From assembly GCF_963678635.1 (NCBI RefSeq), contig NC_087062.1, forward strand, positions 100,551,209 to 100,615,208: a stretch of DNA of 64,000 bases, given 5' to 3'. The translations under genes and the position numbers were made by a program. Within the stretch, counting starts at the first letter, position 1; each line of letters opens with the position of its first letter. Positions 12,248 through 23,569 of this stretch are shown one piece after another. This stretch comes from Symsagittifera roscoffensis. Taxonomy: Eukaryota > Xenacoelomorpha > Acoela > Convolutidae. The notes beneath the pieces are model-generated. The model had not been told where the DNA came from. It saw nothing but the letters and a program-made list of their open reading frames with translations, and ran no database searches.

Positions 12248-12465
12248 TGTCATAGTATCTAAATTTATTTCATGTTTCAATTCCAGTTTCATTTCTAGTT
12301 GTGCTATTTAATTCATTCATCTGTCTGGCGCTATCTAGTATTTAACCTTCGGAGTTTGTCTGTCACCTTCGGTTGACCGCCAATCTATTGTCTCCGACTA
12401 ACTTTCTATCACCCGGTTACTTATCTTACTAGAACAATTCAAACTATCGAAACCGTATTTTCACA
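12248..12465 (+). repeat. 3' LTR of upstream copy
   Basis: 218 bp, TG...CA. Differs from the 5' LTR at about eight positions and from the LTR at 17554-17771 at about two positions, by eye. Confidence 0.93.
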
Positions 12466-13338
12466 ATTTATATCCCGATCAATAGTATTGGTGTCTGTTG
12501 TACCTACACTGCAGAGTTCTTTGATTTGTTAAAAACAAAAATGTTAACTTTCAATCAATCGATTCGTTTGATTGATTGAAGAAGAGGATCTCACCAGCAT
12601 TGCAAGGAAGACCAGGAAGCGTCGCCACGGCAACAACAATCATGTGGTGGGTATCGTTAAACAGCTGTGTATCACTTCGTGTGGTGACAGTACGGTATCA
12701 AAAAAGGAAAAAGGGGGCATGACAGTGACTTCACTGAAATGACCTCTTATTAAGCTGCGATTTTCCGAAGTAGGCTTTTCAATTCGGGCATTGAACGGAA
12801 CAGGCAAATTATCTTATTCGTATTACCAATAATGCTGTTGTTTTTTTACTCTTATCATGTTTTCTGCAGGAGTAAGAAAAAACGGACCATTTTATTGTAA
12901 ATATTGATATTTTGACCCCAAATAACAGTATATTCTGAGATATCTCCATTTTTGTTTACCCACACAAAGCGCTAGCATAATGAAACACACCGTAATTTGA
13001 TTAATTCAAGAGTGACAAACGTTTAAGCCAAATTCCAAAGTTGATCAAGGAAAACAAGTATCGTAGTCCAATTTTTGAGTTTTTGAGAATAGTTTTGGCG
13101 ATAAAATTTTTTTATCTAGTAATATTTATTAGTGAGTCGTCAGTTTTTATAAGCCGTCTAACAACAAACTTTCAGTTCCTGCCAAAATTGGTCCTGGCAA
13201 GTCTAGTTTAGTCAAGTCGTCAAGTCACGGATCCAAAAGGTTTCAAATTGAAAATTTTTTATCAATCTTTTTCTTAACCTTTTCTATCGATGGAACAAAC
13301 AATTTCACACTTGGGGGGGGGGATATTTTTTGAGATTA
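12466..13338. repeat. 3' flank of retrotransposon, part of an older dispersed repeat; also unit-1 end of the tandem duplication
   Basis: Repeated nearly exactly at 17772-18645. The first 330 bp also resemble 4890-5250 (shared blocks: TTAACTTTCAATCAATC-like, CAGCATTGCAAGGA, GACAGTGACTTCA), so this is the right half of the repeat into which the LTR element inserted. No coding potential seen. Confidence 0.8.
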
Positions 13339-13352
13339 ACGTGATGTCGGAG
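13339..13352. other. Junction filler between the duplication units
   Basis: ACGTGATGTCGGAG joins the two units. Its first 12 bases copy the start of the unit (8038-8049), so the motif ACGTGATGTC occurs twice within 30 bp at the junction. Confidence 0.8.
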
Positions 13353-14337
13353 GGGAACGTGATGTCAGTGCAGGGAGAACATTTTGGGGCTGAAGTAACA
13401 GAGGGGGAGGACTCATTAGACCCCTGGCAGATTTATTTCAGTAACCAATTTAACAACTTTTTTAACAGAGTCGGGAAAGTTAAGAATTATAAGGTACACG
13501 CGGATTTTTTCGAAACCTTAACGCCGATTCAACAAAAAGGACGGAGAGTGCCCATCACATTGCAGGATAAGGTCGATAAGGAAATATATAAACGTTTACG
13601 GCAAGGGCACATCGAAAAGTTGAAAGAATGTTCGGACAAGTATTTTGTTTCACCGATTGCACTAATGATGAAAAAGGACGGATCTATGAAATTAGCGTTA
13701 GAATCCCGGGAGTTGAACCAGCAAGTCCACAAGAATAAATACCAAATGCCGAATATTGAAGAGCTCACTCATGGACACGGTAGGACAAACGATAAGCGAA
13801 CGGAAACCAGGAAATGTATATTTCTCTACTATGGACCTTACGTATGCGTACGGTCAATTGAGACTTAGCACGGAAACGAGCGTCCAATGCAATTTTTCGC
13901 TGGTGGGAGGAAAATCAACGGGCACGTATCGTTTTCAAACGGGGTTCTACGGCCTTACAACCATGCCAGCGGAATTTCGAAGAGTGATGGATACAATCCT
14001 CTCGGAATTTCCGCAGGCGCACGCTTTTATCGACGACATTTTGGTGGTCACCAAAGGCACTGAAATCGAGCATATCTCGGCGGTCGAAAGAATCTTACGC
14101 AAGTTAGATCGCGAGAATATGTCGCTTATGCTTACTAAATGCCAAATTGCGCGGAAAGAATGTGAATGGTTGGGGAAATAACTTATACCGGAATCACACC
14201 GCTAATCCGAAAAACGGAACCAATCGAATCGCTAAAAGCACCAAAAACGGTGTCGCAGCTAAAATCCTTTATGGGTTCTATTCATAGCCTGCACAAATAC
14301 CTTTCAGCACTCGCGGAATCATCAGCCCCGTTACGTC
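13353..14337 (+). pseudogene. pol: Reverse transcriptase, downstream copy (FIDD box kept)
   Basis: Same motifs and the same frame break between 13756 and 13868 and the same stop after the palm as the upstream copy. The catalytic box at 14026-14037 is F-I-D-D, so the Asn in the upstream copy is a private change there. The upstream sequence 13290-13352 reads open into this frame but is flank and filler, not protein-coding ancestry. Confidence 0.88.
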
Positions 14338-14930
14338 CTTAATTAAGCAACAAAAACGAATATACTTGGAATAGTGAATGTCAAATATCAATCGAGAATC
14401 TGAAAAAGCAGGTGGCTAACATAGTAGAACTTCGGCAGTTTGATATACACCGTGACACAAGAATCGTATACGACGCTAGTCCTAACGGGCTCGGAGCGGT
14501 TCTTGAGCAACTAAAATCCGACGGCTGGAGGCCGATATCCTTCGCATCCCGGTGCTTAAACGAGGCAGAAAAAAAGTACTCTACGAATGAATTAGAAATG
14601 CTTGCAGTTGTGTGGGGGCGGAGTATTTCCGAAACTATGTGTTGGGGAGAAATTTTTTAATTGTTACGGATCAAAAGGCACTTGTATACTTGCTAAATGG
14701 GAACAACAAAAAGATCAAAACAAGGTTCAGTAGATTTTCAAGTGGAGCACAAACCCGGAGCAAAAATTGGACTCGCCGATTACCTATCGAGGCACCCCAG
14801 CTTGGACGCTAAACCGGTCAGCAACTATGATAGTATGCTTACAGTGGCGAAAATTAGAAGAAGAAGAATTAGATCCGCCCTCGGATTTGAAAAGGAAGCT
14901 TTCTCCAAGGCAGACTCGAGTCTCCAATAA
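14338..14930 (+). pseudogene. pol: RNase H, downstream copy
   Basis: Identical arrangement to the upstream copy, with the same frame breaks near 14612-14660 and 14697. Catalytic Asp, Glu, Asp motifs all present. Confidence 0.85.
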
Positions 14931-15135
14931 ACTCGTGTGTAATATATCGAATAGAAAACAACAGGTAGAGGACGAATGACAATGCGGCGGAAATTGGACC
15001 AATAACAGAGCGACGAATCACGTTTCCGGCAGGTCAATTAAGTTTAGTGAAAATTTAGTTGGGACTATTATTAAAGCTGACTTTGGTTACATAAATTCTT
15101 CAAAAATAAATCAAAATTCAAAATATTACTCAATT

Positions 15136-16310
15136 ATGGAGAGAAAAATCAGGAAACTATTGGAACGACACCCCAGCATTAGTAGTAGCGATGAAATAGA
15201 GGAGATTGATCAGGATATGCAAGCGGTTACAACAGAAGTCCGGAGCACTAAAACTAACACCATCATTTCCATTCCCTCGGTTTACCCAGGTGAAAGTTAT
15301 CCACCGGTTAATCCGGAAAATCGAGTTATGTCCGTTATCCCGAGAAATTGTAAAGTTGTGAGTAAACAAACCGCCCTTCCCGAATTTATAGAATCACAAT
15401 ATAATTCCGATCCACAATTACTAGCCATTATCGAAATGATTAAATGTAAAGTCCCTCAGTTACATTCAAAAATTGCAGCGATGAGTAAGTACTATGCACG
15501 GTATACTCAGGATTTTCATGTAAGAGACGGATGCCTGTGGATGGACGAGAGGCTAGTTATTCCTAACACCTTGCAAGCGGCTGTGAACAATAGGTTACAT
15601 TACTATCACCAAGGAAAATCGAGTATGTATCACGCGGCCAAAGACATCTGGTACCCGTACATGTTCCGTAGCTTAGCAACGATCGCCGGAAATTGTCCAG
15701 AATGCACATTAGCTGGTAAGAATTTGAAAAATATGTGTTCAAAAGGGGATATAGGGAAAATAACTGATCCGAAAGAACCGAATGAGTCGGTTCAACTGGA
15801 CTTTTGGGGCCAATTAACTACTTGAAGGAGTCTAAAAAGTATGTTTTGGTAGCGGTGGATCGATTTTCCCGTTGGCCATCGGCGATGGTTTGTAATTCGT
15901 ACGGGTCGGATAAATTTATTAAATTTCTAAAACCATACATGGTTGCCCACGGAGTTCCGCGACAAATTCGAGTTGACCAAGGAACAAACGTTATGTCCGA
16001 GGAGGTTCGGTCATTCTGTCTTAAAGAGGGGATTGAAATGCTCATCTCGCCAGCTAATGATCATAGGGCAACAGGATGTGTCGAACCCACAATTGGCAGC
16101 ATCACGAATTCAGTACTTACGTATGCCCGGGAGGCTACACCGGAACCTTTGGACCGGATGGTTGAAAGAGCCCTCGGTGCTTTAAGATTTGCCAAAAACG
16201 CCACCCTCAATATAACACCGTTTGAAGCGCACCACGGTCGGGAAGCTAACACGGTTCTCAGAAATTTGACCAAAAGCTATCCTTATGGAATCCAAATTGG
16301 GGCAATGTAA
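15136..16310 (+). pseudogene. pol: Integrase, downstream copy
   Basis: The frame is longer than in the upstream copy: 15136-15825 runs through the zinc domain (HYYH, CPEC) to the edge of the core, because the base missing upstream is present here. A frame break remains between 15804 and 15825, then the DD35E core is open to 16310. Private change: MYDAAK becomes MYHAAK in the zinc domain. Confidence 0.87.
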
Positions 16311-16360
16311 TACGTTCAAAATCTGCCTGTTGAGATGAACAAGACCCAAACGCCCAAGCA

Positions 16361-17305
16361 ATGCCGGAGCCAATGGATACAAACTGGGGAGTCCGATCGG
16401 ATACAGATTACGACCGGAAAAACAGGCGACACCCAATGAAACTGGCTGAGGACCAAGCTGCTAACCAGGATGATGTGCCTGAAATTGTGCGGGCACCGAA
16501 TGAACCGGCTGAAGTACCGCCGGCAGTTGTAATGCAGAGGACTGGGGAGCGGAATTTGAATAAGTATAAACCATTAAAATCCAGTATAGTTAACTAAAGT
16601 GATCACACTATTAAAATGAATAAGGGTGCTGTGCTTAGAAAATCAGGAGTATTACTCAAGAAGGCGAAAATTCCAAAAAAACGGGCGCCGGGACAAATCG
16701 CTGCATCACCAACGCCTCGGGACCTCAAACGAAAGCTACTAGCAAGTAGTAGCCAACAAAACAGCTCAAAAGGTATCACGGGAACCTCTCACCGCATCTT
16801 GGGAAACCGCTCAAGACTCCAAATTTTGGCAACCGCGGAGGATTCGGAATCGGAAGAAAAGAACTATTTACCGCTCATCTCAACAAAACCGGCTGTTAAT
16901 CGGACAGCTAAGGGGGCAGATGCTGAAAGGGAGAGACAAGGAACGTCTAGTGGGGGACAGAACCAAGAACAATCCGAAATTATCACAATTCGACCTAGCA
17001 ATTATGAAACGGCAACAGAATACACGATGGCACGCGAAAAAGAAATCGAAGCTAACCGAAGGAAGGAAGACACCGAAGGAAATATACTACAGGAGGTGGA
17101 GCGCGAGGCAGAACAGATTCCAGCAACCGGGGGGAAAGAGCGTGGTCGGAAACAACGACTTGTTTCCTACTCAAGCCAAGATTCGGCGAGCTCCTTGGAC
17201 GAAACCAGTTCAAGAAGATCGGGCAGAAAACAAACAGCAGTTACGAAGATGGGGGCGATTATGATTGATACTATTCAAAAGGCGGATAAGTCAGGAGCGA
17301 AATGA
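16361..17305 (+). pseudogene. Tail ORF, downstream copy, split by a stop
   Basis: Matches 11056-12000 but a C to T change creates TAA at 16595-16597; the frame resumes at 16616-17305. The upstream copy is intact here, so this lesion arose after the duplication. Confidence 0.8.
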
Positions 17306-17553
17306 AGAAAAAAAAGAGTAGAAAACATGAGTAACAAACTTACAAAAACAAACTTACAAAACTTGATAACCCGAGGAAGTCCAGGGAGAGGGCATGCCGT
17401 GCAGCGGCAAAGACTCAAAGTTTATGTTTTAAAATGTTGTCATGGTGGATTGCTAAAACTTAGTTGAAACCCGTTATTAACCTTATTGATTTATTGATAA
17501 CACATTGCAGTGGATACGTTAATTAAAGTCAATAATTTTTACAAGGAGGGAAA

Positions 17554-17771
17554 TGTCATAGTATCTAAATTTATTTCATGTTTCAAATCCAGTTCCATTT
17601 CTAGTTGTGCTATTTAATTCATTCATCTGTCTGGCGCTATCTAGTATTTAACCTTCGGAGTTTGTCTGTCACCTTCGGTTGACCGCCAATCTATTGTCTC
17701 CGACTAACTTTCTATCACCCGGTTACTTATCTTACTAGAACAATTCAAACTATCGAAACCGTATTTTCACA
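17554..17771 (+). repeat. 3' LTR of downstream copy
   Basis: 218 bp, TG...CA, almost identical to 12248-12465. Confidence 0.93.
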
Positions 17772-18645
17772 ATTTATATCCCGATCAATAGTATTGGTGT
17801 CTGTTGTACCTACACTGCAGAGTTCTTTGATTTATTAAAAACAAAAATGTTAACTTTCAATCAATCGATTCGTTTGATTGATTGAAGAAGAGGATCTCAC
17901 CAGCATTGCAAGGAAGGCCAGGAAGCGTCGCCACGGCAACAACAATCATGTGGTGGGTATCGTTAAACAGCTGTGTATCACGTCGTGTGGTGACAGTACG
18001 GTATCAAAAAAAGAAAAAGGGGGCATGACAGTGACTTCACTGAAATGACCTCTTATTAAGCTGCGATTTTCCGAAGTAGGCTTTTCAATTCGGGCATTGA
18101 ACGGAACAGGCAAATTATCTTATTCGTATTACCAATAATGCTGTTGTTTTTTTACTCTTATCATGTTTTCTGCAGGAGTAAGAAAATACGGACCATTTTA
18201 TTGTAAATATCGATATTTTGACCCCAAATAACAGTATATTCTGAGATATCTCCATTTTTGTTTACCCACACAAAGCGCTAGCATAATGAAACACACCGTA
18301 ATTTGATTAATTCAAGAGTGACAAACGTTTAAGCCAAATTCCAAAGTTGATCAAGGAAAACAAGTATCGTAGTCCAATTTTTGAGTTTTTGAGAATAGTT
18401 TTGGCGATAAAATTTTTTTATCTAGTAATATTTATTAGTGAGTCGTCAGTTTTTATAAGCCGTCTAACAACAAACTTTCAGTTCCTGCCAAAATTGGTCC
18501 TGGCAAGTCTAGTTTAGTCAAGTCGTCAAGTCACGGATCCAAAAGGTTTCAAATTGAAAACTTTTTATCAATCTTTTTCTTAACCTTTTCTATCGATGGA
18601 ACAAACAATTTCACACTTGGGGGGGGGGGATATTTTTTGAGATTA
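17772..18645. repeat. Second copy of the LTR-element flank
   Basis: Same sequence as 12466-13338, including the G-run at its end. No gene seen. Confidence 0.85.
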
Positions 18646-21060
18646 GTGAACAAGTCGAAACAAAACCAATTCCAAAATTAGTTGACTTTTCCGAGGGCCA
18701 TAATTCTTTGAGCAAAAAACCTAGGTTTAGCCGTTTATGCAGGCAAACTTCTTCCTTATTGCTGTTTCGATTGAAACCAAAATCTAGGCAAACTTCTTCC
18801 TTATTGCTGTTTCGATTGAAACCAAAATCTCAGACTTTGGTAGTTAGTTTTAAGTAAAATCAAAAAAACTTAAAAAACGTTCAAGAAATCAGATATTTGA
18901 CATTTCCAATGCCACTAAATTCTTTATTTTCAAAAATTGGATATAACTGCCGCTTATGCAGGAAAGTTTTGCAAACTTCGTTATTTCGATTGACATCAAA
19001 GTCTCAGATTTGGGAGGGTGTTCATGGTCAAAAAAATTCGAAAAACGGCCAAAAATCAAAAACTTGACTTTTCCGAGGGCAATAATTTCTGAGCAAATTT
19101 TTCCAAGGGCTCTATTTTTTGGGTACTTAATTTATGAGAAATTTCAAAAAAAGGTCAAAAATCACACTTATAAACGTTTTTGAGGGTCATGAGTTTTCGT
19201 ATTCAAAAGTTTCGGCGTAATGGCTAATGCTGGACAGCTTACTACAACCAGCTCTCTCGATTGAAATCAAAAGTTCAGATTCGGGAGCTTAAGTTTGGAG
19301 AACAGCTTACTACAACCAGCTCTCTCGATTGAAATCAAAAGTTCAGATTCGGGAGCTTAAGTTTGGAGAACAGCTTACTACAACCAGCTCTCTCGATTGA
19401 AATCAAAAGTTCAGATTCGGGAGCTTAAGTTTGGAGAACAGCTTACTACAACCAGCTCTCTCGATTGAAATCAAAAGTTCAGATTCGGGAGCTTAAGTTT
19501 GGAGAAAAATCAAAAAACTTCATGAAGCAGTAGAAAAAGTTGATAAATTGACTTAACTGAGAGCCTTTTTTTGTTTAAAAACTTTGGTTTAGTCACCTAT
19601 GCATGAGAGTGTCTCACAGCCTGTTTTTTTAAAAATGGAATTCACTTCTCAGCTAGTGAGGATAGTTTCTGACTAGGGGGTAGGGAGGGTCCATAAGTTT
19701 CAATAATTACTCAAAATATCAGAAATGTGTTTTTTTTTGTCTCAGAAGGCCATAATTGTTTCTGTACAGAAGTATACAGGGGAACTTTCCACAATCATTT
19801 CTAGACATCGAGCCCAAATTTTCAAGTTTAGGAGGGCCCTTTTTGAAATAAAATCAAAATCTTAAAAAACTGTCAAAAAACCACATCTTTGACTTTTTCG
19901 AGAGTCATAACTTTTGGGAACATTTAATAACTTAAGAAAATTTGGGCGTTGCTGCTTGTGCAGGCGATCTTCCCACAACCTGATTTTTCTATTGAAACTA
20001 AAATCTCAGATTTGAGAGGCTAGCTTTCGGGGAAATGAAAATAACCAAAAAAGCAGTCAAAACTCCCCCGCCCCACACAAACTTTCTTGAGGGCTGTAGA
20101 AAGTAGTTTAGGATAAAAGAGAGAGTAGGGGATTATGCATGCAAAATTGGGATGGGTGTACTTTTCGCTGGTACCCATTTTTTGAAGATCGGTAGAGTAG
20201 TTTTTGGGAATTTCTAATATTTTTGAGCAAAGCGTAATTGTTTTTCAAATAGTCTCAAAAATTAAAAAACATAGCCAACAGACTAATGAAAAAAAGTAAA
20301 TGAACGCAAGTAAACAAAATAAAATTAATTGGAAACAAAAGCTCAGATTCGGCAGGGTAATTTTCGAAGGGTATTCAAAAGTTTAAACAACGGTCGAAAA
20401 ATTTAAAAAACAAAGAATTTTCCAGAGGCGATAATGCATGGGAGCTTCCCACTACATGTTACCTCCATTTAGACCCACAATATCAGATTTGAAAGGTTAG
20501 TTTCGAGAAAGTCGATAAAGTTCACAAAACAATTAAAAATAACAAAAAATCACTATTCCGAGGGTCATAACTTTAAATGTTAAAAAATTTTGAGGGTTGC
20601 CGCTAATGCAGTGAGCTTCTCGAAATAAAAAACGGGTCCACATAACTTTTCGAAGGCTATAGACGGAGGGTTCAAGTATAAAAAGACTTAAAGGAAGTAT
20701 ACAGGCACTTAAATGAGTAGGCAGTCTTTAACTTTTGAAAATCATAGAAGTTTCTGAGAAAAATTAAACTTTTTCCGACAAACTCGGAAATAGTTTTTCA
20801 TAATGAAGAAAAAATCAACGAACCGATTGCTAAACATACAATCAACTTGAACAGAGCGAGGAGAGTGTTAGATATGTGCTTCCCTTGAAACGACCAAAAG
20901 TTTGGTCATTAAGCCCATAGGCCGAAATAATTTGTACCGGAGAACGTATTTTAGCGAGACAAAAAACAAAAAAAGAAATACGAAGTCAAAGTAAGTAAAG
21001 TAATGAATTGTAGGATTAAATCAAACTCTAAAAGCAACATTAAAAAAAGGCGCGCAGCAA
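18646..21060. repeat. Diverged tandem array, family B, with conserved end
   Basis: About ten units of very roughly 100-350 bp share the order GACTTTTCCGAGGGCCATAA, TTGGGC..GCCGCTTATGCAGG, CTTCC.ACAACC, TCGATTGAAA, TCAGATT.GGGAGG. The end (20850-21010: CCCTTGAAACGACCAAAAG, GGCCGAAATAATTTGTAC) recurs at 25070-25200. No coding sequence. Confidence 0.75.
19234..19505. repeat. Perfect 68-bp tandem repeat, 4 copies
   Basis: Four copies of a 68-bp unit starting ACAGCTTACTACAACCAGCT, inside the family-B array. No differences seen between copies, unlike the surrounding old units, so it is a recent expansion. A 45-bp unit is likewise doubled at about 18739-18828. Confidence 0.9.
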
Positions 21061-22698
21061 AAAAACGGATTCCAAGATTTGTGAACTAATCCGACAACAG
21101 ATAAGCAGAGAAACAATTGGCCGACAATTTTATTTGAAACAGAATAATTCACGTTTGAAAAAAAAAGGTACAGGTCCGATTCGAACCCTCGATCTTTGCC
21201 GTCCCAGGCATGTTGGTTAACTCCAGCCCGTAACTAGCAAATTTTCTAATTCAGATCTGAAAAAATTTGTTCAGATCTACATTTCAGATCTGAAATGGGT
21301 TGTGAAATGTTAAATAACGCTTGGATAATACTTCGAGGATGGGCTATTTCAGATCTCAAGTTTTGATTTTTTTGGTTCTTTCAGATCTTATTTCAGATTG
21401 AAATTTTTTTTCTTGGTAATTTCAGATCTGAAAAATCAAAGATCCGACTCAATTCTGGCATTTTTTGATACTTTTGTATCTTACAGCTTCTGTTGGCTAC
21501 TTGCAGGTACTCAGCAAATTCTCCAATGGGAAAATTCCATAACATGTTTCCCGAGCATGAAAATAACTTTGGAAAGGCATAAATAGCGCATGAAACTCAG
21601 AAGTTTGATGTCTTTATGAGAGTTTTTAAAAATATTTTTATTACAGTTGAACAAGAAATTCAGTTCGAAAAAAAGTGTGTACTGCAATAAGATCAAAAAA
21701 TGAAAACTCATATGTGTGCTCGAAAAGCATAAATTATAATTCACCAAAAGGTTTCTCAGATCTAATTTTAGATCTGCAATTTTGTTTTTCAAAGATACTT
21801 TAGATCTGAAATTTTCAAACTCTAATTCAGGTATGAAATAAAGAATTTCAGACATGAGAATCAACAAATGTAAGAAATAAAGAATTTCAGATCTTGCACA
21901 GAAAATCCCCTGGGTACGGGAGGCTAACCTGGCCTGGTATGCGTAAAGTTTGAATTCATCATGAAAAAAGATACAAGTGATTCTGTGAAACAAGTTGTTA
22001 GCCCAATTAAGTCTATATTTCAGTTTGATAACGCTTGTTAATCACAAGCGTAATAATACCGCAAAATGATTGCAGAGCAAAAAAATGTGTATCGTTTTGC
22101 GCAGATTATGCGTATCTGATTACCTTTAACATGAACTTTTTGTTCCGTAAACCAAGTTAGATTGTCCAACCTTAACCGGACTGGGGGAGAGCGTTCAGTG
22201 GGTCCTAATAGTCTGCAAGAAGAAGGAAAACAAAAGATTCTGGAATTAATGGTTAGAAGCAGGAAAATGTCAACAAATCTCTTCCTATAGTTTCTGCATG
22301 TTAAAAAGGTGCCCTGAAACCTCTGCTCGCGTCTATCTGAGTTTGATTACTTCTTAAATATAATTATTGTCGACACCATTTCATTATCTTCAAGTGTTTA
22401 TAAACCCTCAAGCATTAATAGCCAGCCTCCATTTTTAGTTCAAGGATCAAGGAAGCAACCACATCCAAAAGACGCCTTTGAGAGGAGCGGGGAACATTTA
22501 ACGCGGCTTTATTTTCAGAAAACTCCAAAACGCTCCAATTCACCTAAAAAAAAACAGTCGGCCGTGAATATTGCGAAACCGGGATGTTAATAGGCGCGCT
22601 CGGATAACCATAGAAGACGTAACTTGACAACTTTTTAAAATGACTTTTTAACACTATAAAAGTGTAGATTATGGAAACAGAGTACAGGCTTCGCTTAC
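21061..22698. other. Non-coding stretch rich in CAGATCTGAAA motifs
   Basis: The palindromic-core motif CAGATCTGAAA and its variants recur about a dozen times between 21240 and 21890, on both strands. No gene seen. The part from about 22000 to 22698 shows nothing recognisable and is probably the intron after BLTP1 exon 8. Confidence 0.5.
21168..21236 (-). other. tRNA-like fragment (possible tRNA pseudogene or SINE end)
   Basis: Read on the minus strand: CATGCCTGGGACGGCA could be an anticodon arm, GGTTCGAATCG is B-box-like, and CCTGTACC followed by a T run resembles an acceptor end with pol III terminator. I cannot find a 5' acceptor strand, so it is not a complete tRNA. Confidence 0.3.
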
Positions 22699-22885
22699 GT
22701 GGGATGTTGGGGATCGTTATGGCGTTGTGTGGATGATGATGATAATGATGATGCTGCTGAAGATCTGCTGTCCTGGTCAGTGGAGGCAGAAAAGAGTTTG
22801 TCATTTGACTCCATCGCAAGTTGCAGTTGTTCCTTCACACTCACTCGCATTTTGTGACAATCAGAAACAAGCTGCACTCCGCCAG
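22699..22885 (-). CDS. BLTP1: BLTP1 exon 8 (last found)
   Basis: A 187-nt exon after a good acceptor, TTTTGTGCAG. It codes GGVQLVSDCHKMRVSVKEQL, probably matching the HLDQFMHIVKGKLENVRVML region of the human protein, followed by a Ser-rich linker. The donor CCCAC|GTAAGC at 22698 leaves phase 2. The next exon should code the segment resembling human VVMQSNDVDIYYYMDEPG; I did not find it in 1-22698. Confidence 0.65.
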
Positions 22886-23531
22886 CTGCACAAAATAATA
22901 AATCAAACAAAGCGTGAAATGAAAAAAAAACGATTATTTTTCCAACCAATCAACGAGGATAAGATATACTGAGAGGGACCTAATTAAACTGCAGCATTCA
23001 TGACAAGGATAACTGCTACTGGCCCAGAGAGACTGCAGTTTAGTTGATTGAGCCAGTTGAGAGATGAAAATAGTTGAATCTGCATCGACCTTCTGATTCT
23101 CTTACTTACATGGTGATGTGCTGGCGAATTCAGATGACTCCCCACAAGTGTCAGTGTCATTGGCAGTTGTGTTGTCTGCGGCCATGGACGCTGGAGCAGC
23201 ACCGCTGCTGTAGTAGCCACTGCTGCTTCTCTTGTCCTGGGAGTGGGAGTGGGAGTGGGAGTGGGGGCGGCGTCCTCTCCTACTGCCATTGAGTCTGGAC
23301 CAACACTCACACGTGTACACAACCTCACAGTCTTTCGCGGACAGCGTCAGACTGTAGTCCAATAAGTCGTCCTCCCCACAGTCACTGCCCATCACTACCC
23401 TCACCTATACTCAAACTGCACAGCTCACAAACCAATCACGTCGCTGCTATCCGTAGAGCCCCCCTCGTGCTACAGGCAAATACATGCGCCCAAACATGAA
23501 AAAGGACAGGCCACCAAACTAGAGCCACAAA

Positions 23532-23569
<38 letters not shown>

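Larger units (their letters stand above)
6319..12465 (+). mobile_element. Ty3/Gypsy-like LTR retrotransposon, degraded (upstream copy)
   Basis: Order LTR, primer-binding-like site, gag, protease, RT, RNase H, integrase, basic tail ORF, polypurine tract, LTR. RT-RNaseH before integrase marks the Ty3/Gypsy type. Both LTRs start TG and end CA; ATTT flanks each side (6315-6318 and 12466-12469), a possible 4-bp target duplication. The coding part is broken by several frameshifts and stops, so it is inactive. I count about eight differences between the 218-bp LTRs, so the insertion is not very recent. It lies inside an older repeat whose other copy is around 4390-5350. Confidence 0.93.
8034..13338 (+). 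repeat. Tandem duplication, unit 1 (5.3 kb)
   Basis: Runs from the RT N-terminal part through integrase, tail ORF, 3' LTR and 873 bp of flank. Nearly identical to 13353-18645. Confidence 0.93.
13353..17771 (+). mobile_element. 5'-truncated second copy of the LTR retrotransposon
   Basis: Lacks the 5' LTR, gag and protease because it arose by duplication of the 3' part, not by a new insertion. It retains RT, RNase H, integrase, the tail ORF, polypurine tract and 3' LTR. Confidence 0.92.
13353..18645 (+). repeat. Tandem duplication, unit 2 (5.3 kb)
   Basis: Second copy of 8034-13338, differing by scattered substitutions and small indels, including 15 bp missing near 15385 relative to unit 1. 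It ends at GAGATTA (18645), where unit 1 ends at 13338. Confidence 0.93.

Noticed and set aside
13290-13352. Apparent N-terminal extension of the downstream RT frame
   Set aside because: This is duplicated flank and junction filler that happens to be open, not protein ancestry.
21168-21236. Functional tRNA gene
   Set aside because: No pairing 5' acceptor strand and an imperfect T arm; listed only as a tRNA-like fragment.
21511-21993. 160-codon minus-strand frame
   Set aside because: Lies in AT-rich DNA with the CAGATCTGAAA cluster; the translation is Leu/Phe/Ser-rich with no domain, as expected of chance frames in such DNA.
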